The notes under the pieces are model-generated. The model was not told the origin of the DNA and ran no database searches. It was given only the letters and a program-made list of their open reading frames with translations. Below, piece by piece: positions 16,279 through 24,818 of a DNA stretch of 49,955 bases. This stretch comes from a virus. The stretch covers positions 1 to 49,955 of the IMG/VR virus record IMGVR_UViG_3300046674_000333, one strand, 5' to 3'. The position numbers and the translations under genes are program-made. Numbering within the stretch: position 1 is the first letter of the stretch; each line of letters opens with the position of its first letter.

Positions 16279-16727
16279 TACGGGGCCTCCTCCCACAGGT
16301 CGTTGACGATCAGAGGCACGGAGATCGTGAAGACTCGGAAGGTCGCCGAGTCCTGTTCGAGGTAGCCCGCCCGCGCGGACAGGGCGACGCCGTGCGCGCC
16401 GCGGATATCGATCTGTCGGACCTTGCCGCCGAGGGTGAAGTCGCCGCAGTACGCCGCGTACAGGTCCGACATCGCGGCCATGAGGTTGCGGTCGATTGCG
16501 TCCTCGGGCTCGGACAGGGGCGAGTACAGACGGACCATGACGAGCACGCGGGCCGTGGTCGACGCGAGACCCGACGAGTTGACAGGGGTGACGGAGTCCA
16601 CCCACGCGGCGGCCGTCAGCCCGCCCGTGGTCGGTGCGCTCTTGGGCTCGCTGCCGTTGACCCGCTCGAACCAGCCGGACGCGTTAGCGTGGGACTCGAC
16701 GCCGTCGAGGATGCCGAGGACGTCCAT
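16278..16727 (-). CDS. head-tail joining / tail terminator-like protein
   Basis: A 149-aa protein (MDVLGILDGVESHANASGW start) with alternating beta strands (VLVMVRLYSP, FRVFTISVPLIVND) and a central helix with EDAIDRNLMAAMSDLYAAY, the layout of tail terminator proteins that cap the tube. ATG at 16727 overlaps the preceding stop. It sits between the HK97-gp10-like gene and the tail-tube paralogue, the usual terminator position. Confidence 0.65.
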   Translation of the reverse strand: MDVLGILDGVESHANASGWFERVNGSEPKSAPTTGGLTAAAWVDSVTPVNSSGLASTTARVLVMVRLYSPLSEPEDAIDRNLMAAMSDLYAAYCGDFTLGGKVRQIDIRGAHGVALSARAGYLEQDSATFRVFTISVPLIVNDLWEEAP

Positions 16728-17101
16728 CACATCCTCCCCACGTACCGGCGGAGGAGCCGCTCGGCCACGGACTGCTTGCGGGCGCGCAGCCGCTCGACCG
16801 CACGCCGCCAGTGCTCGTAGCCCTTGAACCGGGTCACCGGGAAGTTCCGCGAGCCGAGCCCAGCCAGCCACGGCCCGTAGACCACGCCCTGGTCCGTGAC
16901 GATGTGCCCACGTTCGACCGTGATCCGGGACTCGTAGTAGCCGGTCGGGTGCTTGAGGACCTTGTGCAGCTCCTCGCGGACGATCTCGACACCGGTCTCT
17001 GCGAGGTCCCGCTCCAGCCGGTCCACGTACGCGGATGCGGCGGCCCGGGCCCGACCGTCGAAGATGGGCCCTCGGCTGCTGACGTCGATCGATACAGCCA
17101 T
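16727..17101 (-). CDS. HK97 gp10-like head-tail protein
   Basis: A 124-aa basic protein with a helical N-terminal half (ARAAASAYVDRLERDLAETG), a hinge TGYYESRITVERG and a strand-rich section ending in an arginine-rich helix. This is the layout of the HK97 gp10/phage minor-capsid family that closes the head-tail connector. It lies between the connector (17105) and terminator-like gene, with one-base overlap to the latter. Confidence 0.65.
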   Translation of the reverse strand: MAVSIDVSSRGPIFDGRARAAASAYVDRLERDLAETGVEIVREELHKVLKHPTGYYESRITVERGHIVTDQGVVYGPWLAGLGSRNFPVTRFKGYEHWRRAVERLRARKQSVAERLLRRYVGRM

Positions 17102-17104
17102 GAG

Positions 17105-18157
17105 TTACACCGCCCGCGATCGGGCCTTGCGGCCATGAGCGGTGTACGTGTCGTCGCGGATCGCGGCCAGCCCCCGGCCGGCCGCCTCGCGCGTGCCCTC
17201 GCCGGATCCGACAGTCCGGGCGTACCCGGCGGCGCCCTGGAGCAAGTTCGTCGTGGCCTGCGCGATGGTCAGCTCGTTGACGAGCGCGGGCGGGTCCCAG
17301 CGCACGACCGAGCCCCCGGCCGTGTGCGCGGCCGCGGTGGTGCCGAGCATGCCGCGGCGCAGGCGCAGCGAACGCGGCGCGTAGACAGGCGTGGCGGCGT
17401 CGTGCGCAGCGATCGTCGAACCGTCTGCGGCACGACGCACGATCAGCGTGTTGCCCGCGATCTCGTCGACCTTGCAGCGCTCGCCGTCGACGAGGATCAA
17501 CTCGCCCTCGGCGAAAGCGCTGCCGTCGGCGACCGGGATCGTGGTCGTCTTCATCTGTGCGTCGACCGGCGCGGTGAGGGTCTGCCCGGTGGTGGCCATC
17601 GAGCGGGCGGTCACGGTGACGCGCTCGTCGTCGAGGCGGAGGACGCTGCCGACGCCGACAGTGGCCGACGTGAGCGCGTCCACGGTGAGCGTGGTCGCCC
17701 CGCTGGTGATGCCGCCGTGGGTGCCGAGGGTGGTCTCGTCGTTGCGGTAGCCGAACAGGCCGGTGACGGTGATGTCCCGCTGTGAGGTGGGGCCGCCGCC
17801 GAACGTGGCGTTGCTGCCGATGTTCAGCTCGATGTGTGTGTACGGCGGTTCGTCGCGGCCGTCGGAGCGGCGGAGGAGCACGTCCTCCAGGTCGAGCGGC
17901 CGGCCACCGGACGTGAGGGAGGTGAGCGAGATCAGCTCGTTGTCGTCGAGCCACAACCGCCATGCGGCGGCGCCCTGCCCGTTGGGCCAGTCCCACGAGC
18001 GGGACGCCTGCTCGGGGTAGAAGCGCCGGTGGCACAGCCCTTCAACTGCCGTCGATGCGGCGCCGATCGCACGGTCGATCTTGCTGTTGGCGCGTGCGGT
18101 CTCCTTCGCGTCGAGGGCGTCCTTCACGTCCTCACGCGTCGCGTACCAGATACTCAC
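17105..18157 (-). CDS. head-tail connector (adaptor) with inserted beta domains
   Basis: A 350-aa protein. Residues about 1-60 form the helical adaptor pattern (YATREDVKDALDAKETARAN, DRAIGAASTAVEGLCHRRF). The rest is Gly/Thr-rich and beta-like with repeated ITSGATTLTVDA and TTTIPVADGSAF type segments, then a helical C-terminus (TIAQATTNLLQGAAGYARTV). Adaptors dock under the portal; this one is longer than the usual 100-120 aa, apparently because of the inserted beta modules, as seen in other actinophages. Confidence 0.7.
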   Translation of the reverse strand: MSIWYATREDVKDALDAKETARANSKIDRAIGAASTAVEGLCHRRFYPEQASRSWDWPNGQGAAAWRLWLDDNELISLTSLTSGGRPLDLEDVLLRRSDGRDEPPYTHIELNIGSNATFGGGPTSQRDITVTGLFGYRNDETTLGTHGGITSGATTLTVDALTSATVGVGSVLRLDDERVTVTARSMATTGQTLTAPVDAQMKTTTIPVADGSAFAEGELILVDGERCKVDEIAGNTLIVRRAADGSTIAAHDAATPVYAPRSLRLRRGMLGTTAAAHTAGGSVVRWDPPALVNELTIAQATTNLLQGAAGYARTVGSGEGTREAAGRGLAAIRDDTYTAHGRKARSRAV

Positions 18158-18195
18158 CCCTGCTCACCTCCTCTCTTGTTCGGTGTGGTTCACGG

Positions 18196-18561
18196 TCAGC
18201 GCTTGTCAGCAGCCGACGTACCGGCCGTCTGGTCGCCATCCGTCGTTGGGGCAGTAGGGGTGTCCGTCTGGTCCTTGCCGGAGCGGCTCGCCGTCTTGCG
18301 GGCACGCGACGGGGTCTGCGTCCCGCTCGGCTCGGGCGAGGTCTCCGGCTTCTCCGACGATGTCTCGGAGCTGCTCCCAAGAGATGACTCCTCACCTCCC
18401 TCGTCCTCGGCGTGCTCGTTGGACGGGCCTCCGTGCACGGTGACCTTGGCCATGTCGTCCTCGCTTCCTTCCTCGACGCGTACGGCACAGCCGCACTGCG
18501 GGCAGACGGGGGCGCCGACCGCATAGAGGGCCGTGCAGTCAGCGCACTTCCACAGGGCCAT
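18196..18561 (-). CDS. zinc-ribbon protein with long disordered acidic tail
   Basis: A 121-aa protein: CADCTALYAVGAPVCPQCG at residues 5-23 gives two CxxC knuckles, followed by a Ser/Glu/Thr/Lys-rich tail (about residues 40-121) with no order. ATG at 18561. It lies between the putative head decoration gene and connector; similar small zinc-ribbon head-module proteins are frequent in Streptomyces phages, role unknown. Confidence 0.65.
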   Translation of the reverse strand: MALWKCADCTALYAVGAPVCPQCGCAVRVEEGSEDDMAKVTVHGGPSNEHAEDEGGEESSLGSSSETSSEKPETSPEPSGTQTPSRARKTASRSGKDQTDTPTAPTTDGDQTAGTSAADKR

Positions 18562-18562
18562 G

Positions 18563-19000
18563 TCAGGCCCCGGTCGCCGGGAGGTTCGCCGGGGCGCGCT
18601 GCGCGGTGAGGTCACGGGTGAGCGCGGTGACGGTGCCCGCGCCGGTCGACGTGAGCTTCACGTACCGGTAGCCGTCCGACAGCGACGTCCCCTCGACCTC
18701 GATCACGGCCGCGTTCTGCGTGGCCGCGGCGGCCGTGGTGACGGTCGCGCCCGCAGCCTGCGTGCGCCGGGTCCACGCGTCGGAGCCGTTGCCGGTGTTC
18801 GTGTGGTACTCGCTGATCGAGGCAAGGTTCTGTGCGCCCGTGCCCGCCGAGTCCTTCGCCTCCTGGAGCGTGTAGACGTCGCCCACCGCGCCTGTGAGGA
18901 AGCAGGAGAACGTGACGCCGGCCGCGCCCCTCAGCCCGATCCATACGCCGTCGGCGGCGGGGGTGATGTTGACCAGTCGGCCGAGTGCTCTCTGTGACAT
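18563..19000 (-). CDS. probable virion protein (head decoration candidate)
   Basis: A 145-aa, Ala/Thr/Gly-rich, beta-predicted protein containing GVTFSCFLTGAVGDVYTL and SDGYRYVKLTSTGAGTV. ATG at 19000 with ACAGGAG 8 bases upstream; a start farther up lacks support. It follows the capsid gene by 96 bases, where decoration or head-stabilising proteins are commonly encoded. No family recognised with certainty. Confidence 0.6.
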   Translation of the reverse strand: MSQRALGRLVNITPAADGVWIGLRGAAGVTFSCFLTGAVGDVYTLQEAKDSAGTGAQNLASISEYHTNTGNGSDAWTRRTQAAGATVTTAAAATQNAAVIEVEGTSLSDGYRYVKLTSTGAGTVTALTRDLTAQRAPANLPATGA

Positions 19001-19096
19001 GGGAATTGCTCCTGTCTGGGGTTGCCGCCGGGGCGACACTGCCGGGTCGGGTGGTAGCCGCCGCCGGGGTGTGAATGCCGGCGGCGGCCGGGGAGG

Positions 19097-20470
19097 TCAG
19101 AGCAGCTCAACGAACGGGGAGAGCGTGGCGGAGCTGCCGTTCTGCGGGGTGATGGCGGACTGGAGCCACGGGCGGCCGTCGACGCGCTGAATGATCCGGA
19201 ACGTCGTCTTGTCGGCGCCGAACTGGTAGTCGGTGGACGAGTCCGCGGTCATGGTCTGCCGGTCGCCAACGAGGTAGTACGACAGGTCGGTGAAGGCGAG
19301 GTCGCCGCGGGAGCCGAGGACGCCGCCCTTCTCGGTGATGATCAGCGGGCGGCCGAAGATGGACATCGGGAACGGGCCCGCCGCGTTGACGACGAACACG
19401 CTGTTGCCGCCCGTGCCGACACTGAGGGACATCTGGAGCAGCTCGGGCAGAGCGTCCGGGGAGCAGGTCCACACGCCGCGCGACAGCGACGACGGCAGCA
19501 TCCGGGCGACCATCTTGACGATGTCGACGTACCCGATCTTGTTGGAGTTCGCGCGGGTCACGGTGACCGCCGCGGCGTTCCCGGCGCCGCGGAAGCCGAG
19601 CGGCTCACCGGTACCGGAGCCCGCCATGAACTTGGCGTCCTCCTCGAACGCGAGGGCCTGCGGCCACAGGCGCTCCAGGAGTGCGGCGAAGCTGGTGATG
19701 GAGTCCTGGAGCAGCTCGTTCGGAACCGCCGACAGGCCGGTGAGCTTCTTCGCGTCCAGCGTGATGCGGCCGAACTTCGGGGACGCGTCCTGAAGCGGCG
19801 CACCCTCCTCACCCCAGTAGGCGATCATGCCGCCGAACACGGAGCCCGCGTTCGTCGAGCTGTCGATCATCGGGAAGGGGACGCGCGCTGACTCCATCGG
19901 CACGACGGTGGCCAGCGGCCGGACGACGGACTGTTCGAGCGCGATCTCCATGAGGTTGGAGCGCAGCGTCTCGGGGACGAGGAACCCGCCGTCGGCCGGG
20001 GAGACGCTGCTCGCTGCGTTGCGCAGTGCACCGAGCTTCTCTGCGTCCGCCTTGGGGTTCTTGTGCCAGATGTTGCGGATGTAGTCGATGCCGTCGCTGA
20101 AATACTGGTCGACGGCGGCACCAGGCGCGGACGCGTTGTGCGCGGTGCCCTGCCGGTGCGTGGTCAGCATGTTCGCGCCGCCGCGACGGGCCTGCGGGTC
20201 GAGGTCGAGACGCTTGATCGCCTTGCGGGCGTCCTTGTCCTTCGCGTCGAAACCGTTGTCGCGGAGCATCTGCGCGAACTGGCGCTGCGTCTCCTCGGCC
20301 ACGAGCTTGTTCAGCTCCGTGCCGTCGCCCTGCTGCTGCTCGGCGTAGGCGTCCATGAACTCTCGGGTGGAGTCCGCCGACGCGAAGATCTCCTTGCGCT
20401 TCGCCGTGTCGGCGAGCATCTCCGCCAGCTCGTCACTGTTGCGCGGGACGGTCTTCGTGGGTGTTGCCAC
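19097..20470 (-). CDS. major capsid protein (HK97 fold)
   Basis: A 457-aa protein. Residues about 1-130 are helical and charged (EQQQGDGTELNKLVAEETQR), as in the cleaved delta/scaffold domain. From about residue 150 it reads as an HK97-type phage_capsid: DGGFLVPETLRSNLMEIALE, SVVRPLATVVPM, GWxEEGAP-like YWGEEGAPLQDASPKFG, AVPNELLQDS and FMAGSGTGEPLGF. Start is a GTG (20470) with GAAGGAGG upstream; an open frame further up has no ribosome binding site and overlaps the protease stop. It follows the ClpP-type protease, as usual. Confidence 0.95.
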   Translation of the reverse strand: MATPTKTVPRNSDELAEMLADTAKRKEIFASADSTREFMDAYAEQQQGDGTELNKLVAEETQRQFAQMLRDNGFDAKDKDARKAIKRLDLDPQARRGGANMLTTHRQGTAHNASAPGAAVDQYFSDGIDYIRNIWHKNPKADAEKLGALRNAASSVSPADGGFLVPETLRSNLMEIALEQSVVRPLATVVPMESARVPFPMIDSSTNAGSVFGGMIAYWGEEGAPLQDASPKFGRITLDAKKLTGLSAVPNELLQDSITSFAALLERLWPQALAFEEDAKFMAGSGTGEPLGFRGAGNAAAVTVTRANSNKIGYVDIVKMVARMLPSSLSRGVWTCSPDALPELLQMSLSVGTGGNSVFVVNAAGPFPMSIFGRPLIITEKGGVLGSRGDLAFTDLSYYLVGDRQTMTADSSTDYQFGADKTTFRIIQRVDGRPWLQSAITPQNGSSATLSPFVELL

Positions 20471-20481
20471 TGGTGCCTCCT

Positions 20482-21546
20482 TCAGGCAGACGTCGCCGCG
20501 CTGGACGACGAGTCGGGGTCGACAAGGTGGGAGAGATCGGCCGACCAGTCGTCTGCCGGTTCGGTGGTGAGGTGAGCGAGGTCGGTCGACCACCCGTCGG
20601 CTGGGTCCGGCTCGATGCCTGCCTCAGGCTCGACAGGCTGGTCCGGCTCAGTGGCGGGATCTTCGGCGGGCGGGCTCTGGTTCTTGGCGACCGCGCGACG
20701 AATCATGGCGACGATCTCCTCGCCGACGGTGTCGCCAAGCGCGGCCGTCAGTACGACCCGCTGCGACTTGTCCTCGCGGGCAGCGGGCGGCGGGCCAGGC
20801 TTCGGCCGCTCCGGTTGGACCGGACCCGTGTAGCCGTACGCGGCGAGGTCCCAGGCACGCGCCATGTCCGGCTCGTCCTGCTCCGGCTGCTCGACGGGCT
20901 CGCCCGTACGCGGCGTGGCCAGGGCCTCATCCGCGAGGCCGGCCGCGACCGCATCCTCCGGCAGATACCAGGACTCCGCGCGCATGGCCTCGCGCCACTG
21001 CTCCCGGGTGCCGCCGGCGCGGGCCGCGTAGGCGTCGGCGATGTTGTCGCTGATGAGCGCGAGGAGCTTGCCCATCTCCTCCATGTCGGCCGCGTTGCCC
21101 AGGCACACCCCGGACGCGTCGTGGATCATCAGCATCGCGTTGGGTGCCATCTCGACCCGGTCACCCGCCATAGCGATCACCGAAGCGATCGATGCGGCGA
21201 CGCTGTCCACCTGGATCACGACGTTCGCCGGGTGGGAGCGGAGCGCGTTAGCGATGGCGATGCCCTCGAACACCGAGCCACCCGGCGAGTTGATGCGCAC
21301 GCGCAGGTTCGGAGAGGTGACCCCGCGCAGGTCCGCGATGAACATGTCGGCGGTCGCGCCGTACCAGCCGCCGATCTCGTCATAGAGCAGGATCTCGGCC
21401 TCGTCCGGGTCCGCAGCGTTCGTGATGCGGTACCAGGACTGCGCCTCGATGCCGTGCTCGGCACGGAGCTTGCCAGCCTGCTCGCGCTGCCGGGCAACGA
21501 ACCCGGCCGCAGCGGCGGGCAGTGTGAGCCCCGGGATTCCGGTCAT
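20482..21546 (-). CDS. ClpP-type prohead (head maturation) protease
   Basis: A 354-aa protein. Residues about 30-215 are the ClpP fold: INSPGGSVFEGIAIANALR, then S119 in DSVAASIASVIAMAG as catalytic serine and H142 in LMIHDASG as catalytic histidine; the acidic third residue is probably in ISDNIADAY. It would cleave capsid delta domains during maturation. The C-terminal 130 residues are Pro/Glu/Asp-rich and end in a near-repeat (WSTDLAHL, then WSADLSHL), which may be a docking or scaffold tail. Its start overlaps the portal stop (ATGA). Confidence 0.9.
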   Translation of the reverse strand: MTGIPGLTLPAAAAGFVARQREQAGKLRAEHGIEAQSWYRITNAADPDEAEILLYDEIGGWYGATADMFIADLRGVTSPNLRVRINSPGGSVFEGIAIANALRSHPANVVIQVDSVAASIASVIAMAGDRVEMAPNAMLMIHDASGVCLGNAADMEEMGKLLALISDNIADAYAARAGGTREQWREAMRAESWYLPEDAVAAGLADEALATPRTGEPVEQPEQDEPDMARAWDLAAYGYTGPVQPERPKPGPPPAAREDKSQRVVLTAALGDTVGEEIVAMIRRAVAKNQSPPAEDPATEPDQPVEPEAGIEPDPADGWSTDLAHLTTEPADDWSADLSHLVDPDSSSSAATSA

Positions 21547-23120
21547 TCGCCCTCACCCTTCCGGCCGCGCTTGACGACCTTGCAGCGGCACGCATTGCCG
21601 TACTGGACTCCCTCGCAGCGCACGTAGCCCTCGCCCTCGGGGTAGTCCTCGTATGCCTGCTGCCGGTTCTTGTAGGTCTTGCCGTTGTTCTCGCGGCACG
21701 GGCTGCACGTGTTGTCGTCGTCCTCCGCGACGACCACCCAGCGCTGCGCCGCCTCGATCTCGTCGGCGGCCCACCCGGGGGGCGTCCAGCGGTTCGAGGG
21801 CTGCACGGCCGGCGCACCGGATCCCGCAGGCAGATCGAAGCCGAGCATGGGCAGGATCAACGGTGCGGTGGATGGGGCGCCCTGGACGATGTCCACGAGC
21901 AGCTGCTCCTCCGGTGTCCGCGATCCCATCTCGGGGAGATCGACGGTGGAGAGGATGTCGCCCGGCGCCCATCCGGCGTTCTTGAGGGTGGAGGCGGCGA
22001 GCGCCTTCTTCTGGATGACGTTCGCCGTGGCCTCGATGTCCTCGGGGACGGGGCTGACGAAGTCGAATTCCAGGCCGCGCGTGGTGGCCCCGTACATGGG
22101 GAGCAGCCTCGTGTTGAGCATCTCCCGCACGCGCTCCAGGCGCGGCTGGATTAGCCAGCGAGCGAAGACGTAGGCGGCGGCCTCGGCGTTCGCCCGGTTC
22201 ACGTCATCCGTGCTGCCGAGCATGGGCTTCGGGAAGCCGAACGCCTCACGGATGATCTCTCTGTTGACGCCGCGCAGCTCGGTGAACTGCATGTCTCGCA
22301 TGCTGTATTTCCGGTCGACCCACTTCAGGCCGCCCTCCAGGACTGCGACGCGGTGGGCGTTGGAGACGCCGCGGTGCTGCTCGCTCCAGCGGGTGCGGAA
22401 CTCGCTGAACTCGTCGTCGCTCAGGCGGCGGTCGACCTCGACGACACCGCCCGGCTCGGCCGAGTTCCGGAAGAAGTTGGCGTTCCACTCGGCGCTCGCA
22501 CGGGTGGCGTCGATGTCCATGAGGATCGTCTGCACGACACCCATGCCCCGGTACGGGTCGAGCGGGTTCGGCCTTCGCAGGCTGATGACCTCGTCCACGC
22601 CGAGCGGGACACGCTCGCCGGCCGGGCCGCGGTAGATGAAGCCGAGGAGGAAGTCGTCCGGGTCAGGGACCGGCTCCATGCGGTCCGGGCGCACCGGCCA
22701 GAGTTCCAACGGCAGGCTGACGTTCTCGTGGTGGGCGATCACCCACCACTGCTCGCCCGTCAACTCCTCGTGCTGCTGCGCGCTCTCGCGGAACGCGGGC
22801 CCGGTCATGTGCGCGTTGGGCCTGTTCCACAGGTCGAGCGCGGCGTGGGAGGTGACCTCGACGCGGTCCTCATCACGGCCTGACGGAGCGGAGCGGTAGA
22901 GCTTCCACTCGACGCCGGCGTACGTGGTGCAGATGCGGTCGACGATCGCGTACAGGGTGGACGAGCCGCCCATGGCGCGCATCTGCGCCTCTTGGCCGGC
23001 GGGGCGGAGGAGGCCGGAGCCGAGTCCGGCGCGGCCGGTGGTGGGGGCGAAGGGGACGGGGGCGCGGTTGACGATGCCGGTGGCTGCTGAGGCGAGGGAG
23101 CCGAGGAGCGTTCTGCCCAC
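21543..23120 (-). CDS. portal protein fused to a MuF-like zinc tail
   Basis: A 525-aa protein. Residues about 40-400 follow the HK97/SPP1 portal plan (DLWNRPNAHMTGPAFRES, QQHEELTGEQWWVIA, NPLDPYRGMGVVQTIL, EAFGFPKPMLGSTDDVNRAN). Residues about 465-513 carry C472, C475, C502, C511 and C513 in a TCSPCRENNGKTY...CRC pattern found at the C-terminus of MuF-type minor head proteins, so the portal and MuF tail are one chain. GTG start at 23120 with GGGAGGTGA upstream. Portal rings form the DNA gate at the head vertex. Confidence 0.9.
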   Translation of the reverse strand: MGRTLLGSLASAATGIVNRAPVPFAPTTGRAGLGSGLLRPAGQEAQMRAMGGSSTLYAIVDRICTTYAGVEWKLYRSAPSGRDEDRVEVTSHAALDLWNRPNAHMTGPAFRESAQQHEELTGEQWWVIAHHENVSLPLELWPVRPDRMEPVPDPDDFLLGFIYRGPAGERVPLGVDEVISLRRPNPLDPYRGMGVVQTILMDIDATRASAEWNANFFRNSAEPGGVVEVDRRLSDDEFSEFRTRWSEQHRGVSNAHRVAVLEGGLKWVDRKYSMRDMQFTELRGVNREIIREAFGFPKPMLGSTDDVNRANAEAAAYVFARWLIQPRLERVREMLNTRLLPMYGATTRGLEFDFVSPVPEDIEATANVIQKKALAASTLKNAGWAPGDILSTVDLPEMGSRTPEEQLLVDIVQGAPSTAPLILPMLGFDLPAGSGAPAVQPSNRWTPPGWAADEIEAAQRWVVVAEDDDNTCSPCRENNGKTYKNRQQAYEDYPEGEGYVRCEGVQYGNACRCKVVKRGRKGEGE

Positions 23121-23137
23121 CGGTCACCTCCCTCGCG

Positions 23138-23311
23138 TCAGTCGCCGCCGTCAACCCACCACTGCATGACGAACAGGGATGCCCCGGCGGTGATCAGACC
23201 GATCCCGATGCCAAAGATATTCCATGTTCCCGCTGTGATGAGTGTAAATCCTCCTGTCAACATGGACTGAGACCGCAAATCTTTCAGCTTCGAGGGATCG
23301 AACCGCCTCAT
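23138..23311 (-). CDS. small membrane protein between terminase and portal
   Basis: A 57-aa protein: a basic N-terminus (MRRFDPSKLKDLRSQS) followed by about 30 hydrophobic residues (TLITAGTWNIFGIGIGLITA) that could span the membrane once or as a hairpin. ATG at 23311 overlaps the terminase stop (TGATG). The gene is noticeably less GC-rich than its neighbours. Function unknown. Confidence 0.6.
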   Translation of the reverse strand: MRRFDPSKLKDLRSQSMLTGGFTLITAGTWNIFGIGIGLITAGASLFVMQWWVDGGD

Positions 23312-24648
23312 CACACCCACCTCATCCGGGGCCGCCCACCGAGATCCAGTTCGGCGACCATGTACCTGCCCGCATCCATCCCGTGATCGTTCACCTTCAG
23401 CGGCACCTCCGGCGACGTCCCGCCCGGCTTCACCGCCCACACGTAGCCCGTGACCTCCTCCTCGGTGGAACACGGCTTCTTCGCCTCATCAAGCTCTGTG
23501 TCCCGCTCGACCAGCGCGCCGCGCACGATGAACAGCCGCGCCCGCCCGTCGCCCGCCACCTTCAACCGCGTCTGCACCGCCTGGATCCCCGGGCTGACGC
23601 TCTTGTTCGCCGCCACCGTCGACAGCTCCAGGTGCTTCTCCAGCGTGGCCCGGTCCTCCGCGTCGTGGTCGCAGATCACCGCGCGCGGCCGCGGCTCCCG
23701 CCACTGCCCCGACGGGTAGACCATCAGCGCCCGCGCCTGCCGCGCCACATCCTCGACCAGGCGCCGCGTGTGGTAGATCTCCCGGTACAGGAACAGCCGG
23801 CCGTCAGGGTCCTCGGCCCACCACTGCACCACCATGGGGTTGGTGAACCCGAAGTCGACGGCCATCCACCTCGTCCACTCGTGCGGGATCGTGAACGGGT
23901 CGACCAGGTGCACGGCCTCGTCGAACTCGCCGTAAATGAGGCCCTCGGCCGCCGCCCACGTCCCGTCGCGGAGGCGAGCCTTGCGGACGCCGGTGAGCGC
24001 GTCGAGCTTGGCCAGGTAGGCGCGGCCCACCTCGGTGGGGGTCCCGTCGGCCCGCATGTAGGCGGGGTTGTCGATGTGCCGGGAGACGAGCATCCGCGCG
24101 GCGCCCTGGTCGCAGCGCTGCTTGATCCAGTGCGTGGGGGCGGACGGGTTGCAGGCGCCCATCTGCTGCTGCCACGACAGCTTCCCGTTCCGCAGGCGCG
24201 TACCGACGGACTCCCAGTCGTCGAGGGTGAGTTCGGTCGCCTCGTCACCGAAGACCAAGTCGTACTCGGCGGACATAATCTTCGCGGGTTTGTCCATCCC
24301 CGCAACGTCGATCTTCGCGCCGTTCGAGTACCGGTACCCCGGAGCTTCGCGGGGCGAGCCGCCGAACCAGGTGACGATGCCGCGCGCGAGCGCGTCGGGG
24401 ATGACCTTCTTCTCCCACGTGACCAGCGTGGTCGAGCCGAGGCTGACCGCGGTCTTGCGGAAGATCAGGCCGCGCATGTCCGGGTTGTGCAGCGCGGCCA
24501 GGTGCAGGCGGAACAGACAGGCGAGAGACTTGCCGGTGCCCGCCGGCCCCGCCATGAACACTTCGGACTCGCGCGCCTTGAATAGCGCTTGAGCTGCGCC
24601 CCGCGGTTCGTAGCGGACGACCGCGTCACGGTCGAGCGCGGTCGTCAC
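23311..24648 (-). CDS. terL: terminase large subunit
   Basis: A 445-aa protein with ATPase Walker A GPAGTGKS (residues 34-41), Walker B LVFGDEATE (131-139, D135/E136) and a C-terminal RNase H-like nuclease with acidic candidates in MAVDFGFTNP, VICDHDAEDRATLEKH and NDHGMDAGRY. It translocates and cuts phage DNA at the portal. GTG start (24648) overlaps the stop of the 57-aa gene (GTGA). Length is normal for the family. Confidence 0.95.
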   Translation of the reverse strand: MTTALDRDAVVRYEPRGAAQALFKARESEVFMAGPAGTGKSLACLFRLHLAALHNPDMRGLIFRKTAVSLGSTTLVTWEKKVIPDALARGIVTWFGGSPREAPGYRYSNGAKIDVAGMDKPAKIMSAEYDLVFGDEATELTLDDWESVGTRLRNGKLSWQQQMGACNPSAPTHWIKQRCDQGAARMLVSRHIDNPAYMRADGTPTEVGRAYLAKLDALTGVRKARLRDGTWAAAEGLIYGEFDEAVHLVDPFTIPHEWTRWMAVDFGFTNPMVVQWWAEDPDGRLFLYREIYHTRRLVEDVARQARALMVYPSGQWREPRPRAVICDHDAEDRATLEKHLELSTVAANKSVSPGIQAVQTRLKVAGDGRARLFIVRGALVERDTELDEAKKPCSTEEEVTGYVWAVKPGGTSPEVPLKVNDHGMDAGRYMVAELDLGGRPRMRWV

Positions 24649-24818
24649 GTGCGGTCCGTGGGTGCGGGAGTCGGTGTGCTGCTCGGGAACCTTGGGAAGG
24701 GCGGGCCCGTCGGCGTGACCCGGTCGCGCGCAGCAAGGGGCCGAGACTCCATGGTGAGGATGAGCAGCTCGGCGTCGAGGTACAGGTTGTCGATCGTCGT
24801 GGGGGGCGGCTCGCTCAT
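24645..24818 (-). CDS. tiny gene between terminase subunits
   Basis: A 57-aa protein with a short hydrophobic helix (IDNLYLDAELLILTMES) and a Pro/Thr-rich disordered tail. Its ATG overlaps the small-terminase stop (ATGA) and its stop overlaps the large-terminase GTG (GTGA), so it is translationally coupled on both sides. No family recognised; it could be a small terminase accessory or only a coupling reading frame. Confidence 0.6.
   Translation of the reverse strand: MSEPPPTTIDNLYLDAELLILTMESRPLAARDRVTPTGPPFPRFPSSTPTPAPTDRT

Noticed and set aside
16278-18035. 585-aa open frame on the minus strand
   Set aside because: Only the last 149 codons are credible; the upstream part shadows the connector and gp10-like genes.
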